Source: CAYXVJ01 sp050309435
GTDB lineage: Bacteria > Bacillota > Clostridia > Saccharofermentanales > Fastidiosipilaceae
Length of the DNA: 64,000 nt
Reading direction: 5' to 3'
NCBI GenBank assembly: GCA_050309435.1
Contig: JBNRMJ010000020.1
Coordinates: 1 to 64,000, forward strand
Part shown: piece by piece, positions 7,760 through 16,637 of the stretch
Layout of the letters: the number at the start of each line of letters is the position of its first letter
Numbering within the stretch: position 1 is the stretch's first letter
The notes under the pieces: model-generated
Databases searched by the model: none
What the model was told of the DNA's origin: nothing
The model's input: only the letters and a program-made list of their open reading frames with translations
Translations under genes and position numbers: made by a program

Positions 7760-8994
7760 AGGCTGTCACCTCCCTTTAAAAAGGAAATCGGTGCGATGAT
7801 ATGATCGGATTTGGCATCCAGTTCACCCAAACGATCGGTGATAAAAAGGCCGCGTTTGATAGCCCCGTAACCATAACGACGACGCAGTTCGTCAATGGTG
7901 TGATCCAGGCTGGTGAGCTGCAATCTGAGCCGTTCGTCGGGGAAGAAGGCCAGCTGCTCGGGGCGAGCCAGGGAAAGACCGGATACCCGTACTCCCATGC
8001 TGCGGATGGGAGCGGGCCAGTGATAGTTTTCTCGAAAAAGACGGATAATTTCAGCGGCAATCTCACCGGTCAGGAAGGTCTCGCGGGGAATTTTTCTCTG
8101 GCATCCAAAACTGAAAAGACCGTTATCCCGAACCGACAGTTCGACTACGTTACCTACCAGCCCATGCTCCCGCAAACGGGCGCCGACGCTCTCGGAGAGC
8201 GCATAAAGAACAAGGCGGGCATCGTCATCGCTGACAAGATCCCGGGGCGTTGTGACGCTGTTTCCGACAGATTTGATCTGGCTGCTTGCATCCGTAGTCA
8301 AAACCGGACTCGTATCTTCGCCGTTGGCGAAGCGGCTGAGCATTAAGCCGACCTTACCGAAACGTGCCATGAGAAAGTCCGTATTTAATCTCGCTAGCTC
8401 GCCGATGGTTCGTACCCCCAGTTGATGCAGTTTTCGTGTCGTCGCCGGTCCGACATATAAGAGATCGCTTACCGGCAGGGGCCAGGCTAAATCCCGGTAG
8501 TTACCACGTGTAATAACGGTGGTCGCATCCGGCTTTTTCATATCGCTGCCCAGTTTGGCGAAAATCTTATTCCAGGAAACACCGATCGAAACCGTGACGC
8601 CAAGCTCCCGATAAACCAGCCGGCGGATGCATTCGGCCGTCTCGAAGCCGTCCAGACCGGTAATATCAAGCCAGCATTCATCCAGGCCGAAAGGTTCGAT
8701 CTGCTGCGTGAACTGCTCGTAGAGATTCCGGGCATGCCTGGAGTAGCGCAGGTAAAGTGGATAATTGGGCGGCACGGTAACAAGTGTCGGACATTTCTGC
8801 CGGGCCTGCCAGAGTACTTCGCCTGTTTTAATACCATAAGCTTTCGCCAATTGATTCTTGGCCAGGACAATACCGTGTCGGGCTTCCTCGTTTCCGCCGA
8901 CAGCCACGGGGAGGTGACGAATGTCCGGCCTGTGTAGACACTCTACCGCGGCATAGAAACTATTCATGTCTACATGAAGAATAACCCTGTCCAT
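7756..8994 (-). CDS. dinB: Y-family DNA polymerase, DinB/Pol IV type
   Basis: A translesion DNA polymerase of 412 residues. The metal-binding Asp is in V-D-M-N-S-F-Y-A-A-V-E (residues 8-18). The second acidic pair is in F-G-L-D-E-C-W-L-D-I, with S-I-G-V-S-W-N-K-I-F-A-K-L-G-S-D-M-K-K-P after it. Helix-hairpin-helix and little-finger regions follow. The length suggests the full polymerase without an extended C-terminal domain; no clear beta-clamp motif was identified. On the minus strand AGGAGG precedes the ATG. The promoter is nearly perfect (TTGACA-16-TATAAT) and an SOS-type palindrome overlaps the transcript start, so LexA control is likely. Confidence 0.95.
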   Translation of the reverse strand: MDRVILHVDMNSFYAAVECLHRPDIRHLPVAVGGNEEARHGIVLAKNQLAKAYGIKTGEVLWQARQKCPTLVTVPPNYPLYLRYSRHARNLYEQFTQQIEPFGLDECWLDITGLDGFETAECIRRLVYRELGVTVSIGVSWNKIFAKLGSDMKKPDATTVITRGNYRDLAWPLPVSDLLYVGPATTRKLHQLGVRTIGELARLNTDFLMARFGKVGLMLSRFANGEDTSPVLTTDASSQIKSVGNSVTTPRDLVSDDDARLVLYALSESVGARLREHGLVGNVVELSVRDNGLFSFGCQRKIPRETFLTGEIAAEIIRLFRENYHWPAPIRSMGVRVSGLSLARPEQLAFFPDERLRLQLTSLDHTIDELRRRYGYGAIKRGLFITDRLGELDAKSDHIIAPISFLKGGDSL

Positions 8995-9009
8995 GTCAAC
9001 CTCCTAAAG

Positions 9010-9023
9010 CGAATATATGTTCG
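9010..9023 (-). promoter_or_regulatory. LexA (SOS) box of dinB
   Basis: The minus strand reads CGAACATATATTCG, one base away from a perfect CGAAC-N4-GTTCG palindrome as bound by LexA of Gram-positive bacteria. It lies 6 bases downstream of the -10 box, over the start point, so bound repressor would block transcription. Confidence 0.82.
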
Positions 9024-9028
9024 TCTTT

Positions 9029-9056
9029 ATTATAGGTCCTCGGAAGAGGCTGTCAA
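9029..9056 (-). promoter_or_regulatory. dinB promoter
   Basis: Read on the minus strand, TTGACA (9056-9051) and TATAAT (9034-9029) are 16 bases apart, both at full consensus. Such a strong promoter fits a gene that is normally held off by a repressor. Confidence 0.85.
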
Positions 9057-9213
9057 GCATCTTCCGGCATAAAAAAACAAAATTTGAATTAATACCGAAA
9101 AAACCCCACAAATACGCAGTTCTGGCTTATAATAAGCAATGTAAGTCTGCAGATCGTTCGAATGGGGATCCGCTGCCATTGTCATTGTATAAACGAGGAA
9201 GGAAATTACTGTT

Positions 9214-10269
9214 ATGAGTGAAACTATGTGGGCTCTTGTGAAGACTTCGGCCGCACCGGGTCTGTCTCTAGAGACTGTCCCTGTACCACGGACAAGCGAA
9301 CTTGATGTAAAGATAAAAATACTGAAAACGGCGATATGCGGTACGGATGTTCATATCTATCAATGGGATCAGTGGAGTCGTGAACATATCAAGCCGCCGA
9401 TGCCCGTCGGCCATGAGTTTGTGGGAAGAGTCACCGAAGTCGGCAGTCTCGTCAGCGGCATCGAAGTCGGCGACCTGGTTTCCGGCGAGGGCCATATCGT
9501 ATGCGGTACCTGTCGTAACTGCCGGGCCGGTAAGCGTCATTTGTGTTTATATACCAAGGGCGTGGGTGTGGATCGTCAGGGCTGCTTTGCCGAATATCTG
9601 GTTATTCCGGCCACAAACGTAGTGAAGGTTAATCCGGGTATTCCGCTTGATATCGCCGCGATCTTCGATCCGCTGGGAAATGCTGTTCATACCGCTCTGA
9701 AATCAGATCTAGTCGGAGAGGATGTTCTTATTACAGGTGCGGGGCCCATCGGCATGATGGCAGCTGCCGTGGCGCGTCACAGCGGTGCCCGCCATATTGT
9801 TCTGACGGATATGAACGACTACCGGCTGGCTATGGCCGAAAAGCTCTGTTCGAATCTGCGAACGGTTAATATCAGCCGGGAAGATGTGCGCGACGTGATG
9901 AACGAACTCGGTATGACAGAAGGCTTTGACGTGGCGATGGAAATGAGCGGCTCGCCGGCCGCGCTGAACACGATCTGGGATACAATGGCACACGGCGGTC
10001 AGGTATCGCTTTTGGGTATTCACGGTCGTCCGGCCGATACAAACTGGAATCAAATCATCATGAAGGGCTTGCATGTCGATGGTATTTACGGCCGCGAGAT
10101 GTTCGAAACCTGGTACAAGATGATGGCGATGATCCAAAGCGGTTTGAACCTGGATGCCATTATTACGCACCGGATCGACTACCGTGATTACGAGAAAGGC
10201 TTTGCCGCGATGATCAACGGCGAAGCAGCGAAAGTCGTCATGACCTGGGCGGAAGATGAGTTGGCCTGA
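9214..10269 (+). CDS. tdh: L-threonine 3-dehydrogenase
   Basis: This zinc-dependent medium-chain dehydrogenase oxidises L-threonine to 2-amino-3-ketobutyrate with NAD+. The catalytic-zinc Cys is in I-C-G-T-D-V-H-I-Y, followed by G-H-E-F-V-G. The structural zinc site C-G-T-C-R-N-C-R-A-G-K-R-H-L-C has its four Cys. The Rossmann motif is T-G-A-G-P-I-G-M-M-A-A. Length (351) is that of bacterial Tdh. GAGGAAGGAAA precedes the ATG. A possible -10 (TATAAT) lies at 9128-9133, with no good -35. It is followed after 45 bases by kbl, the next enzyme of the pathway, which supports the assignment over other sorbitol- or butanediol-type dehydrogenases. Confidence 0.95.
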   Translation: MSETMWALVKTSAAPGLSLETVPVPRTSELDVKIKILKTAICGTDVHIYQWDQWSREHIKPPMPVGHEFVGRVTEVGSLVSGIEVGDLVSGEGHIVCGTCRNCRAGKRHLCLYTKGVGVDRQGCFAEYLVIPATNVVKVNPGIPLDIAAIFDPLGNAVHTALKSDLVGEDVLITGAGPIGMMAAAVARHSGARHIVLTDMNDYRLAMAEKLCSNLRTVNISREDVRDVMNELGMTEGFDVAMEMSGSPAALNTIWDTMAHGGQVSLLGIHGRPADTNWNQIIMKGLHVDGIYGREMFETWYKMMAMIQSGLNLDAIITHRIDYRDYEKGFAAMINGEAAKVVMTWAEDELA

Positions 10270-10314
10270 GATAAGATAGTAAAAGCTTGAGGAATCGAAG
10301 AGAGGACAGTTTGA

Positions 10315-11505
10315 ATGAAAAAAGCAGCAATCAATTTCTTTGAAGAAAAGGTACAAAGTTACAAGGATCAGGGTTTGTATAAAAACGAGCGTGTTTTGAC
10401 AACGAAACAGCGCAGCCGGATCAATACGACGAACGTCGACAATGTTGTCAACATGTGTGCCAATAATTATCTGGGTCTCTGCGATAACGCCGAGTTGATC
10501 GAAACCGCCAAGGCCAGTTACGACAAGTGGGGTTTTGGTCTGTCTTCGGTTCGCTTTATCTGCGGCACGCAGGAAGTTCATAAAGCCCTGGAGAAAAAAG
10601 TCAGTGAGTTCTTTGGTTTTGACGATGCCATTTTATACAGCTCTTGTTTCGATGCCAATACGGGACTGTTCGAGACACTCCTGGGCGAGGAGGATGCGAT
10701 CATCAGCGATCAGTTGAATCACGCCAGCATCATCGACGGTGTCCGTTTGTGTAAAGCCAAACGCTATCGCTATCAGAACAACGATATGGCTGATCTGGAG
10801 AAAAATCTCATCGAGGCCAGGGAAGCCGGAGCCCGGATTATCCTGATCGCCACGGACGGCGTATTTTCTATGGACGGCATTATCGCTAACCTCGCGGGTA
10901 TCTGCGATCTCGCGGAAAAGTACGGCGCTCTCGTCATGGTTGATGACAGTCATTCTTCGGGATTTGTCGGTGCTACGGGCCGCGGAACTGCCGAACACTG
11001 CGGTGTTATGGGTCGTGTCGATATCCTGACCTCGACTTTCGGAAAAGCTCTGGGCGGTGCCAGCGGCGGTTTCACGGCAGCCAGTCAGCCGGTTATTGAC
11101 TTGCTTCGCCAGGCAAGCAGGCCCTATCTTTTTTCCAATACGTTATCGCCGGCCATCGCAAGCACAACCTTGAAGGTGCTGGAAATGCTGGAGTCCGATC
11201 AGTCCCATCTGAAGAAACTTCAGGAGAATACGGCATATTTCCGTCAGGGTCTGACCGACATCGGATTGGATATTGTTCCGGGCACTCACCCGATCGTTCC
11301 TGTTATGGTTTATGATGCCAAGCTGGCGGCTAAAGTTGCCGAGCGCATGCTGGAGCTAGGTGTTTATGTAACGGCCTTTAGCTTCCCTGTCGTCCCGCGC
11401 GACAAAGCAAGAATCCGCACCCAGGTTTCTGCCGCTCATACCAAAGAGGATCTTGATCTGGTGTTAAGCAGCTTTGCCAAGGTGAAAGAGGAATTTGGTC
11501 TTTAA
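10315..11505 (+). CDS. kbl: Glycine C-acetyltransferase (2-amino-3-ketobutyrate CoA ligase)
   Basis: This PLP enzyme of the alpha-oxoamine synthase family cleaves 2-amino-3-ketobutyrate with CoA to glycine and acetyl-CoA, completing threonine breakdown begun by Tdh. The PLP lysine is in T-S-T-F-G-K-A-L-G-G-A-S-G-G. The cofactor-stacking region has V-M-V-D-D-S-H-S-S-G-F-V-G, and the N-terminal N-N-Y-L-G-L is typical. Its 396 residues match Kbl. The tdh-kbl pair is a well-known two-gene operon, and a shared terminator follows. Confidence 0.96.
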   Translation: MKKAAINFFEEKVQSYKDQGLYKNERVLTTKQRSRINTTNVDNVVNMCANNYLGLCDNAELIETAKASYDKWGFGLSSVRFICGTQEVHKALEKKVSEFFGFDDAILYSSCFDANTGLFETLLGEEDAIISDQLNHASIIDGVRLCKAKRYRYQNNDMADLEKNLIEAREAGARIILIATDGVFSMDGIIANLAGICDLAEKYGALVMVDDSHSSGFVGATGRGTAEHCGVMGRVDILTSTFGKALGGASGGFTAASQPVIDLLRQASRPYLFSNTLSPAIASTTLKVLEMLESDQSHLKKLQENTAYFRQGLTDIGLDIVPGTHPIVPVMVYDAKLAAKVAERMLELGVYVTAFSFPVVPRDKARIRTQVSAAHTKEDLDLVLSSFAKVKEEFGL

Positions 11506-11547
11506 TCAGGCACAGCAAAGTTACCGGCAGTCATAAAACACAATGGA

Positions 11548-11590
11548 AAATCCCCATCGGTTTCAAATTCATACCAATGGGGATTTTTCT
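11548..11590. terminator. Terminator between kbl and the ABC exporter genes
   Basis: AAATCCCCATCGGT (11548-11561) pairs with ACCAATGGGGATTT (11573-11586, one mismatch), followed by TTCTT on the plus strand. The minus strand reads into TTTTCC, so it may act in both directions. Confidence 0.78.
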
Positions 11591-11607
11591 TATCCGTTAA
11601 CTTACTC

Positions 11608-13425
11608 TTAAGCCAGAAGCTGTTCTTCGGTATATTGATTCAGGTAAAGCTCGTAATACTTGCCGCGCATTTTCATTAATTCGGCATGCGTGCCCATCTC
11701 CGCAATTCGGCCCTTTTCGATGAAGAGAATTCGATCGGCGGACAAAATGGTAGAGAGGCGGTGAGCGATGACAAAGGAGGTTCTTCCGTTCAGGGCATGT
11801 TCGATACCGTCCTGGATCACTCGTTCGGTCTCGGTGTCAATCGAACTGGTTGCCTCGTCGAGCACGAACAGCGGCGGTTTACCCACTATAGCACGGGCAA
11901 AGGAAACCAACTGTTTCTGACCGACGGATAAACGGCTTCCGCCTTCGCCGACGATCGTGTCATAACCGTGTTCCATCTTTCTGATAAACTCGTCAGCGTT
12001 GACCAGACGGCAGGCTTCTTCAATCTCTTCGTCCGTCGCATCCAGCTTGCCGAAGCGAATGTTCTCTTTGATCGAGGCATTGAAGAGATAAGGTGTCTGC
12101 AGGACATAGCCAAGCTGACTGTACATCCAGTTCATGGGCATTTCGCGGTAGTCGATATCATCAACCAGGATTTGTCCTTTAACAGGTTCATAGAAACGAC
12201 AAGCCAGGTTGACAATTGTACTTTTACCCGAACCAGTGGAACCTACCAGTGCGATGGTTTCGCCGGGCATGACAGTCAGATTGAAGTTCTCCAGAATCGG
12301 TTCTTCCGGTAAATAATGGAAGGAAACATCGCGAAACTCGATTTTCCCTTTAATCCGGGGCCAGGCGGCTTCATCTGCCCAGCGCTTTTGAATGTCGGGA
12401 TCATCTTTCAGCTCCGGCTCTTCGACCAAGAGTCCGAGCACGCGCTCGCCGGCGGCCTGAGCCGACTGGAAGTCGCTGATGACACGGGCGATGTTGCGAA
12501 TCGGATCGAAAATTCTGGTGATATAGATTACAAACGCGTAGAGCACGCCGAGTTCCAATCCGCCCAGACTCAAGCGATGACCGCCCTGCCACAAGACAAT
12601 GGCGGCACCGATGCCTCCCATGATGGAGACGACAGGCATATAAAGAGCCGCCAGATTCAACGCACGGATGGAATGACTTCTCAAGCTTCCGGCAATTTCT
12701 TCGTACTCACGCAGACTTTCGGCTTCGCGAAGCAGTGTTTTTGTTGTTTTGGCTCCGCTGATCCCTTCGTTAATCGCTGCGGTCAGACGTGAATTCTGTG
12801 CACGGACTTTTCTTTGCGCATCTAGAATCCGCTTTTGAAAGAGATAGCTGATGACTGCAAGCGGGGGAATTACGGCCAGAGAGATCAGAGCCAGACGCCA
12901 GTCGAGGATCAGCATCGAAATGATCATGAAAAGAACGCTGAAACCGCTCCAGATCATATCTACCATACCCCAGGCGATTACTTCGCTTAATCGGTTGACA
13001 TCCGAAATGATACGACTTAAAAGCCAGCCGATCGGATTGCGGTCAAAGAAGCTTAGCGACAATTCCTGCAATTTGGCGAAGGCCCGTTCCCGCGTATAGT
13101 AACTCATACCGATTTCGGTTTGACCCGCGTAGTAAATAAAGAGTCTGGTCAGACCGGCGGATAGCGTCATAAAGATGACGAGACCGATACCGTAAGCCAG
13201 GAGTCCATCAGTCGTGTTGTTGGCGATAAAGTGGTCAATCGCATAGGCCGTGACCAGGGGATAGATCGAATCCGAAGCAGCCAGTAGAATCATGGTTGCA
13301 CACATCCAGATGATGTCGCGCTTCATTTCGGACAGCAGGGAAAAGAGACGTTTCCATAAAGCGAAGTTCAGTTTGGCGGCCTGATCTTCTTTTTCGATTT
13401 GCGCTATGGCGCTGTTATCAGACAT
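11608..13425 (-). CDS. ABC exporter half-transporter, catalytic-site subunit (BmrD/TM288-like)
   Basis: This 605-residue protein has an N-terminal six-helix export domain (about 35-330) and a C-terminal nucleotide-binding domain. Walker A is G-S-T-G-S-G-K-S-T. Walker B is L-F-V-L-D-E-A-T-S-S-I-D with the catalytic Glu present, and the H-loop is V-I-A-H-R-L-S. The signature motif is altered to L-S-V-G-Q. Its start overlaps the stop of the upstream half-transporter by one base (TAATG), so the two are almost certainly made together as a heterodimer. Members of this group export drugs, lipids or peptides; the substrate cannot be read here. Confidence 0.92.
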   Translation of the reverse strand: MSDNSAIAQIEKEDQAAKLNFALWKRLFSLLSEMKRDIIWMCATMILLAASDSIYPLVTAYAIDHFIANNTTDGLLAYGIGLVIFMTLSAGLTRLFIYYAGQTEIGMSYYTRERAFAKLQELSLSFFDRNPIGWLLSRIISDVNRLSEVIAWGMVDMIWSGFSVLFMIISMLILDWRLALISLAVIPPLAVISYLFQKRILDAQRKVRAQNSRLTAAINEGISGAKTTKTLLREAESLREYEEIAGSLRSHSIRALNLAALYMPVVSIMGGIGAAIVLWQGGHRLSLGGLELGVLYAFVIYITRIFDPIRNIARVISDFQSAQAAGERVLGLLVEEPELKDDPDIQKRWADEAAWPRIKGKIEFRDVSFHYLPEEPILENFNLTVMPGETIALVGSTGSGKSTIVNLACRFYEPVKGQILVDDIDYREMPMNWMYSQLGYVLQTPYLFNASIKENIRFGKLDATDEEIEEACRLVNADEFIRKMEHGYDTIVGEGGSRLSVGQKQLVSFARAIVGKPPLFVLDEATSSIDTETERVIQDGIEHALNGRTSFVIAHRLSTILSADRILFIEKGRIAEMGTHAELMKMRGKYYELYLNQYTEEQLLA

Positions 13426-15260
13426 TAGGCTACCTCCGTCGGGTTATCTGAATTTTGAAGGTCGTATACACGCTTGTAGAGACCGTCTTTTTTGATCAGT
13501 TCGTTATGTGTGCCCTGTTCAACGATTTTACCGTCGTCCAGAACCAGTATTAAGTCGGCCGAGGCGAGGCTTGTGATGCGGTGAGTTATCAGGAATACGG
13601 TCTTGGTGTTGGTTTCGTCTTTTAGGTGACGACGAATTTCCAGGTCGGTCGTGGTGTCAACTGCACTGAGCGAGTCATCGAAAACCAGAATCGGACAGTT
13701 GCGAAGCAGGGTTCTGGCGATGGCCAGACGTTGCTTTTGACCGCCGGACAAGGTGGTTCCGCGCTCGCCGACCATCGTTTCATAGCCCTGATCAAACTGC
13801 TTGATTTCTTTCTCGAAGGAAGCGATCTGGGCTACTTTTCTGACGGCGTGTTCGGGGGCATCCGGTGCCGTTAAAGCGATGTTCTCGCGAATCGAACGGG
13901 AGAATACAAAGGGCTCTTGTAAAATATAGCCGACTTGCCTGCGAATACTGTAGCGCGAAATCTCGCGGGCATCGATTCCGTTGAAACGAATCGTCCCTTC
14001 GTCAGGGTCGTAGAGTCGGGCAAGCAGATGGAGGAGAGTTGATTTACCGGAACCTGTCGGTCCAAGAATACCGACTGTTTGACCGGCTTCGACCTTAAAG
14101 GAAATGTTCTGCAATACTTCCATATTGCCTTCTTCGTCTTTATAACGGAAACTGACACCGTCAAACTCGACTTCGCCTTCCAGTGTCAAATCAAGCAGAT
14201 CCTTGTCGTCAGGCTCGATCGGCGCATCCATAACTTCTTTCAGACGTCCGGCCGAGATACCCGCTCGACTGGTATCTCCGACAATACGGGCCAGCTGGCG
14301 CAGCGGGAAGAGGAGGCGATCCACATAACTGACAAAGATGATAAATTCACCGGCGGTCAGATTACCGCTGACGACCTGCCATACACCGACAATACTCACG
14401 ACTGCGATCTGTATGTAACAGAGGAAATCCGATATCATCCAGAAGTCGGCCATATGTGCCATTGTCTTACTGCCGTGCTTGCGCAAGACGCTGTTTTTAT
14501 CATGGAAGCGTTTCATCTCGAAGGCCTGGCGCGCGAAAGCCTTAACCACACGCACGCCGGTGAGATGTTCCTGCACCATGGTAGAGAGATCGCCTTCCGC
14601 TTCGTCCCATTTCAAGAATGACTTTTGTTGGTTGATGAAATATCGATAGGCCGAAAAGACGATAAAAGGTGTCAGGGCGATGGAAACAAGGCCCATGCGC
14701 CAGTTGACAGTGAACATGACAACAGCTGATACGCTGACCAGAATAAAGCAGCGAAGGCCTTCCTGCAGCTGCTGGCCAAGAAAACGGCGCAGGGTATCCA
14801 TATCGGATATGAAACGTTGAATCAAATCGCCTGTTTCGGTCCGCGACAAGTAGTGGTATGGCGCGTGTTGAACACGATCAAAAAGAGAGACACGAAGATT
14901 AAAGGCGAAATCCTCGTTATAGCGGGCTGTAAAACGTCCCTGCAACCAGGCGAAGAAACCGTCGACCAGCATGACCAAAAGCAAAAGCAGGCCCATGATC
15001 CATAGATTTTTGATGTAGTAATCATGACCGCCTGTTTTTTCATACCAGTTCAGAATGAAAGCAGGGAAGTTGATCGCTCCGGCATCGCTGGGTACGAGTA
15101 CATAGTCGACGACGAAACTGAACAAAAGGGGTAGGACCAGAGACATGGCGGCAGCGACACACGTAGCCATGCAGGCACCGATAAAGAAACGGCGCAGGCT
15201 TTTCAGGTAACCCGTTATGAACGAAAAGGTTCCCGTGTTCTTTTTTACTGTCTTTTCCAT
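13425..15260 (-). CDS. ABC exporter half-transporter, degenerate-site subunit (BmrC/TM287-like)
   Basis: This 611-residue protein has six predicted membrane helices (about 20-320) followed by an ATPase domain. Walker A is G-P-T-G-S-G-K-S-T, the signature is a regular L-S-G-G-Q, and the H-loop is L-I-T-H-R-I-T. Walker B reads I-L-V-F-D-D-S-L-S-A-V-D: the residue after the Walker B Asp is Asp instead of the catalytic Glu. This pattern marks the degenerate partner of heterodimeric type IV exporters. It is the first gene of the pair, with GAGGTAT before the ATG on the minus strand. Confidence 0.92.
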   Translation of the reverse strand: MEKTVKKNTGTFSFITGYLKSLRRFFIGACMATCVAAAMSLVLPLLFSFVVDYVLVPSDAGAINFPAFILNWYEKTGGHDYYIKNLWIMGLLLLLVMLVDGFFAWLQGRFTARYNEDFAFNLRVSLFDRVQHAPYHYLSRTETGDLIQRFISDMDTLRRFLGQQLQEGLRCFILVSVSAVVMFTVNWRMGLVSIALTPFIVFSAYRYFINQQKSFLKWDEAEGDLSTMVQEHLTGVRVVKAFARQAFEMKRFHDKNSVLRKHGSKTMAHMADFWMISDFLCYIQIAVVSIVGVWQVVSGNLTAGEFIIFVSYVDRLLFPLRQLARIVGDTSRAGISAGRLKEVMDAPIEPDDKDLLDLTLEGEVEFDGVSFRYKDEEGNMEVLQNISFKVEAGQTVGILGPTGSGKSTLLHLLARLYDPDEGTIRFNGIDAREISRYSIRRQVGYILQEPFVFSRSIRENIALTAPDAPEHAVRKVAQIASFEKEIKQFDQGYETMVGERGTTLSGGQKQRLAIARTLLRNCPILVFDDSLSAVDTTTDLEIRRHLKDETNTKTVFLITHRITSLASADLILVLDDGKIVEQGTHNELIKKDGLYKRVYDLQNSDNPTEVA

Positions 15261-15436
15261 TTAATACCTCATATAATTCATTTAGAGCGGCATCATTTTA
15301 CCAGAACGGTGAACAATTACCAACGGATATAAGTTACGCGAAAGATTGCACTCTCAAACCCTCGACATTCCGCCTGTCGGGCGATATTCTATATAAACAT
15401 ATCATTTTATTCTTTGTGACATATCAGGAGGCAGTA

Positions 15437-16453
15437 ATGAAGAAGATTTTAACGACCGGCGGTGCAGGTTATATCGGCACGCATACGATTATCGAATTGG
15501 AAAATGCCGGTTACGAAGCCATAGTAATCGATGATTTCAGCAACAGTTCGCAAGAAGCGATTCGCCGTGTCGAAGATATTCTGGGACATGAGATGACCGT
15601 TTATAACGGCGATGTCCGCGACGAGGCTTTACTGGAACGTATTTTCACGGAACACGATATCGAGGCGGTCATTCACTTCGCCGGATATAAGGCCGTTGGC
15701 GAGTCTGTGTCGAAACCGATCGAGTACTATCAAAACAATCTGATGAGCACCCTGGTTCTTTGTGACGTGATGCGCCGCCACGATGTCAAAAAGATTGTTT
15801 TCAGTTCCTCTGCCACGGTTTACGGCGATCCGGCCTCTTTACCGATCAAAGAAGATTTTCCCACTTCATGCACCAACCCTTATGGTTGGACCAAGTTAAT
15901 GAACGAACAAATACTCACGGATATTTATACTTCCGACCCGTCCTGGTCTGTCATCTTGCTTCGTTATTTCAACCCGATCGGAGCTCATATTTCCGGTATG
16001 ATCGGCGAAGATCCCAACGGTATACCTAATAACCTTATGCCATATATCGCACAGGTAGCCGTGGGCCGACTCGAGAAACTGCATGTATTCGGTAATGATT
16101 ACGATACCGTCGACGGAACAGGTGTCAGAGATTACATTCACGTCGTAGATCTGGCGAAAGGTCATGTGGCGGCAATTAATTACTCTTTTGAGAAACCGGG
16201 TGTCGAAGCAATAAATCTGGGAACCGGTAAAGGTGTTTCTGTGCTTGAACTTGCCGCTGCATTTGAAAAAGCTTCCGGCAGAAAAATTCCCTATGTTATC
16301 GATCCCAGACGTCCCGGAGATATCGCCGCTTGCTATGCCGATCCGACAAAAGCCCAAACCTTACTCGGGTGGATGGCAGAGAAGACCATCGAAGATATGT
16401 GTGCGGACAGCTGGCGTTGGCAGAGCCAAAACCCCAACGGTTATTCGGTTTGA
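15437..16453 (+). CDS. galE: UDP-glucose 4-epimerase GalE
   Basis: The enzyme interconverts UDP-glucose and UDP-galactose using tightly bound NAD. Residues 1-15 give the nucleotide motif T-T-G-G-A-G-Y-I-G-T-H-T. S-S-A-T-V-Y-G and Y-G-W-T-K provide the Ser, Tyr and Lys of the extended SDR active site, and N-P-I-G-A-H and R-D-Y-I-H-V are typical GalE motifs. The 338-residue length is standard. The open frame reaches 15416, but AGGAGG at 15426-15431 places the start at ATG 15437. Its product would feed the UDP-galactopyranose mutase at 38.4 kb, making galactofuranose for the polysaccharide cluster. Confidence 0.95.
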   Translation: MKKILTTGGAGYIGTHTIIELENAGYEAIVIDDFSNSSQEAIRRVEDILGHEMTVYNGDVRDEALLERIFTEHDIEAVIHFAGYKAVGESVSKPIEYYQNNLMSTLVLCDVMRRHDVKKIVFSSSATVYGDPASLPIKEDFPTSCTNPYGWTKLMNEQILTDIYTSDPSWSVILLRYFNPIGAHISGMIGEDPNGIPNNLMPYIAQVAVGRLEKLHVFGNDYDTVDGTGVRDYIHVVDLAKGHVAAINYSFEKPGVEAINLGTGKGVSVLELAAAFEKASGRKIPYVIDPRRPGDIAACYADPTKAQTLLGWMAEKTIEDMCADSWRWQSQNPNGYSV

Positions 16454-16484
16454 TTTTTACATGTTAATAACATAAGCCGAAAGG

Positions 16485-16513
16485 TTCACTAAGAAATATT
16501 GCAGTGCTATAAT
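16485..16513 (+). promoter_or_regulatory. Promoter of the first LCP gene
   Basis: TTCACT (16485-16490), 17 bases, then TATAAT (16508-16513) with an upstream TG (extended -10). The predicted start falls inside the galE terminator hairpin, so galE termination and LCP initiation share the same bases. Confidence 0.65.
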
Positions 16514-16514
16514 T

Positions 16515-16546
16515 GAGCAGGTGCGCGATGCGCCTGCTCGATTTTT
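16515..16546 (+). terminator. galE terminator
   Basis: GAGCAGGTGC (16515-16524) pairs with GCGCCTGCTC (16530-16539, one wobble) and is followed by A-TTTTT. Confidence 0.82.
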
Positions 16547-16637
16547 CTTGATATGAAACATGATCGGCGAACTGTGAAAGAATATGCAAACCCGCTCCCG
16601 GCGGGTTATTAATGATAGATGTATCTAAGGAGTCAGC

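Noticed and set aside
9017..9217. Short plus-strand frame between dinB and tdh
   Set aside because: It covers the dinB promoter, LexA box and the tdh leader, and has no ribosome site.
9709..10581. 290-codon minus-strand open frame across tdh and kbl
   Set aside because: It runs opposite two well-recognised enzymes, has no family likeness and no ribosome site.
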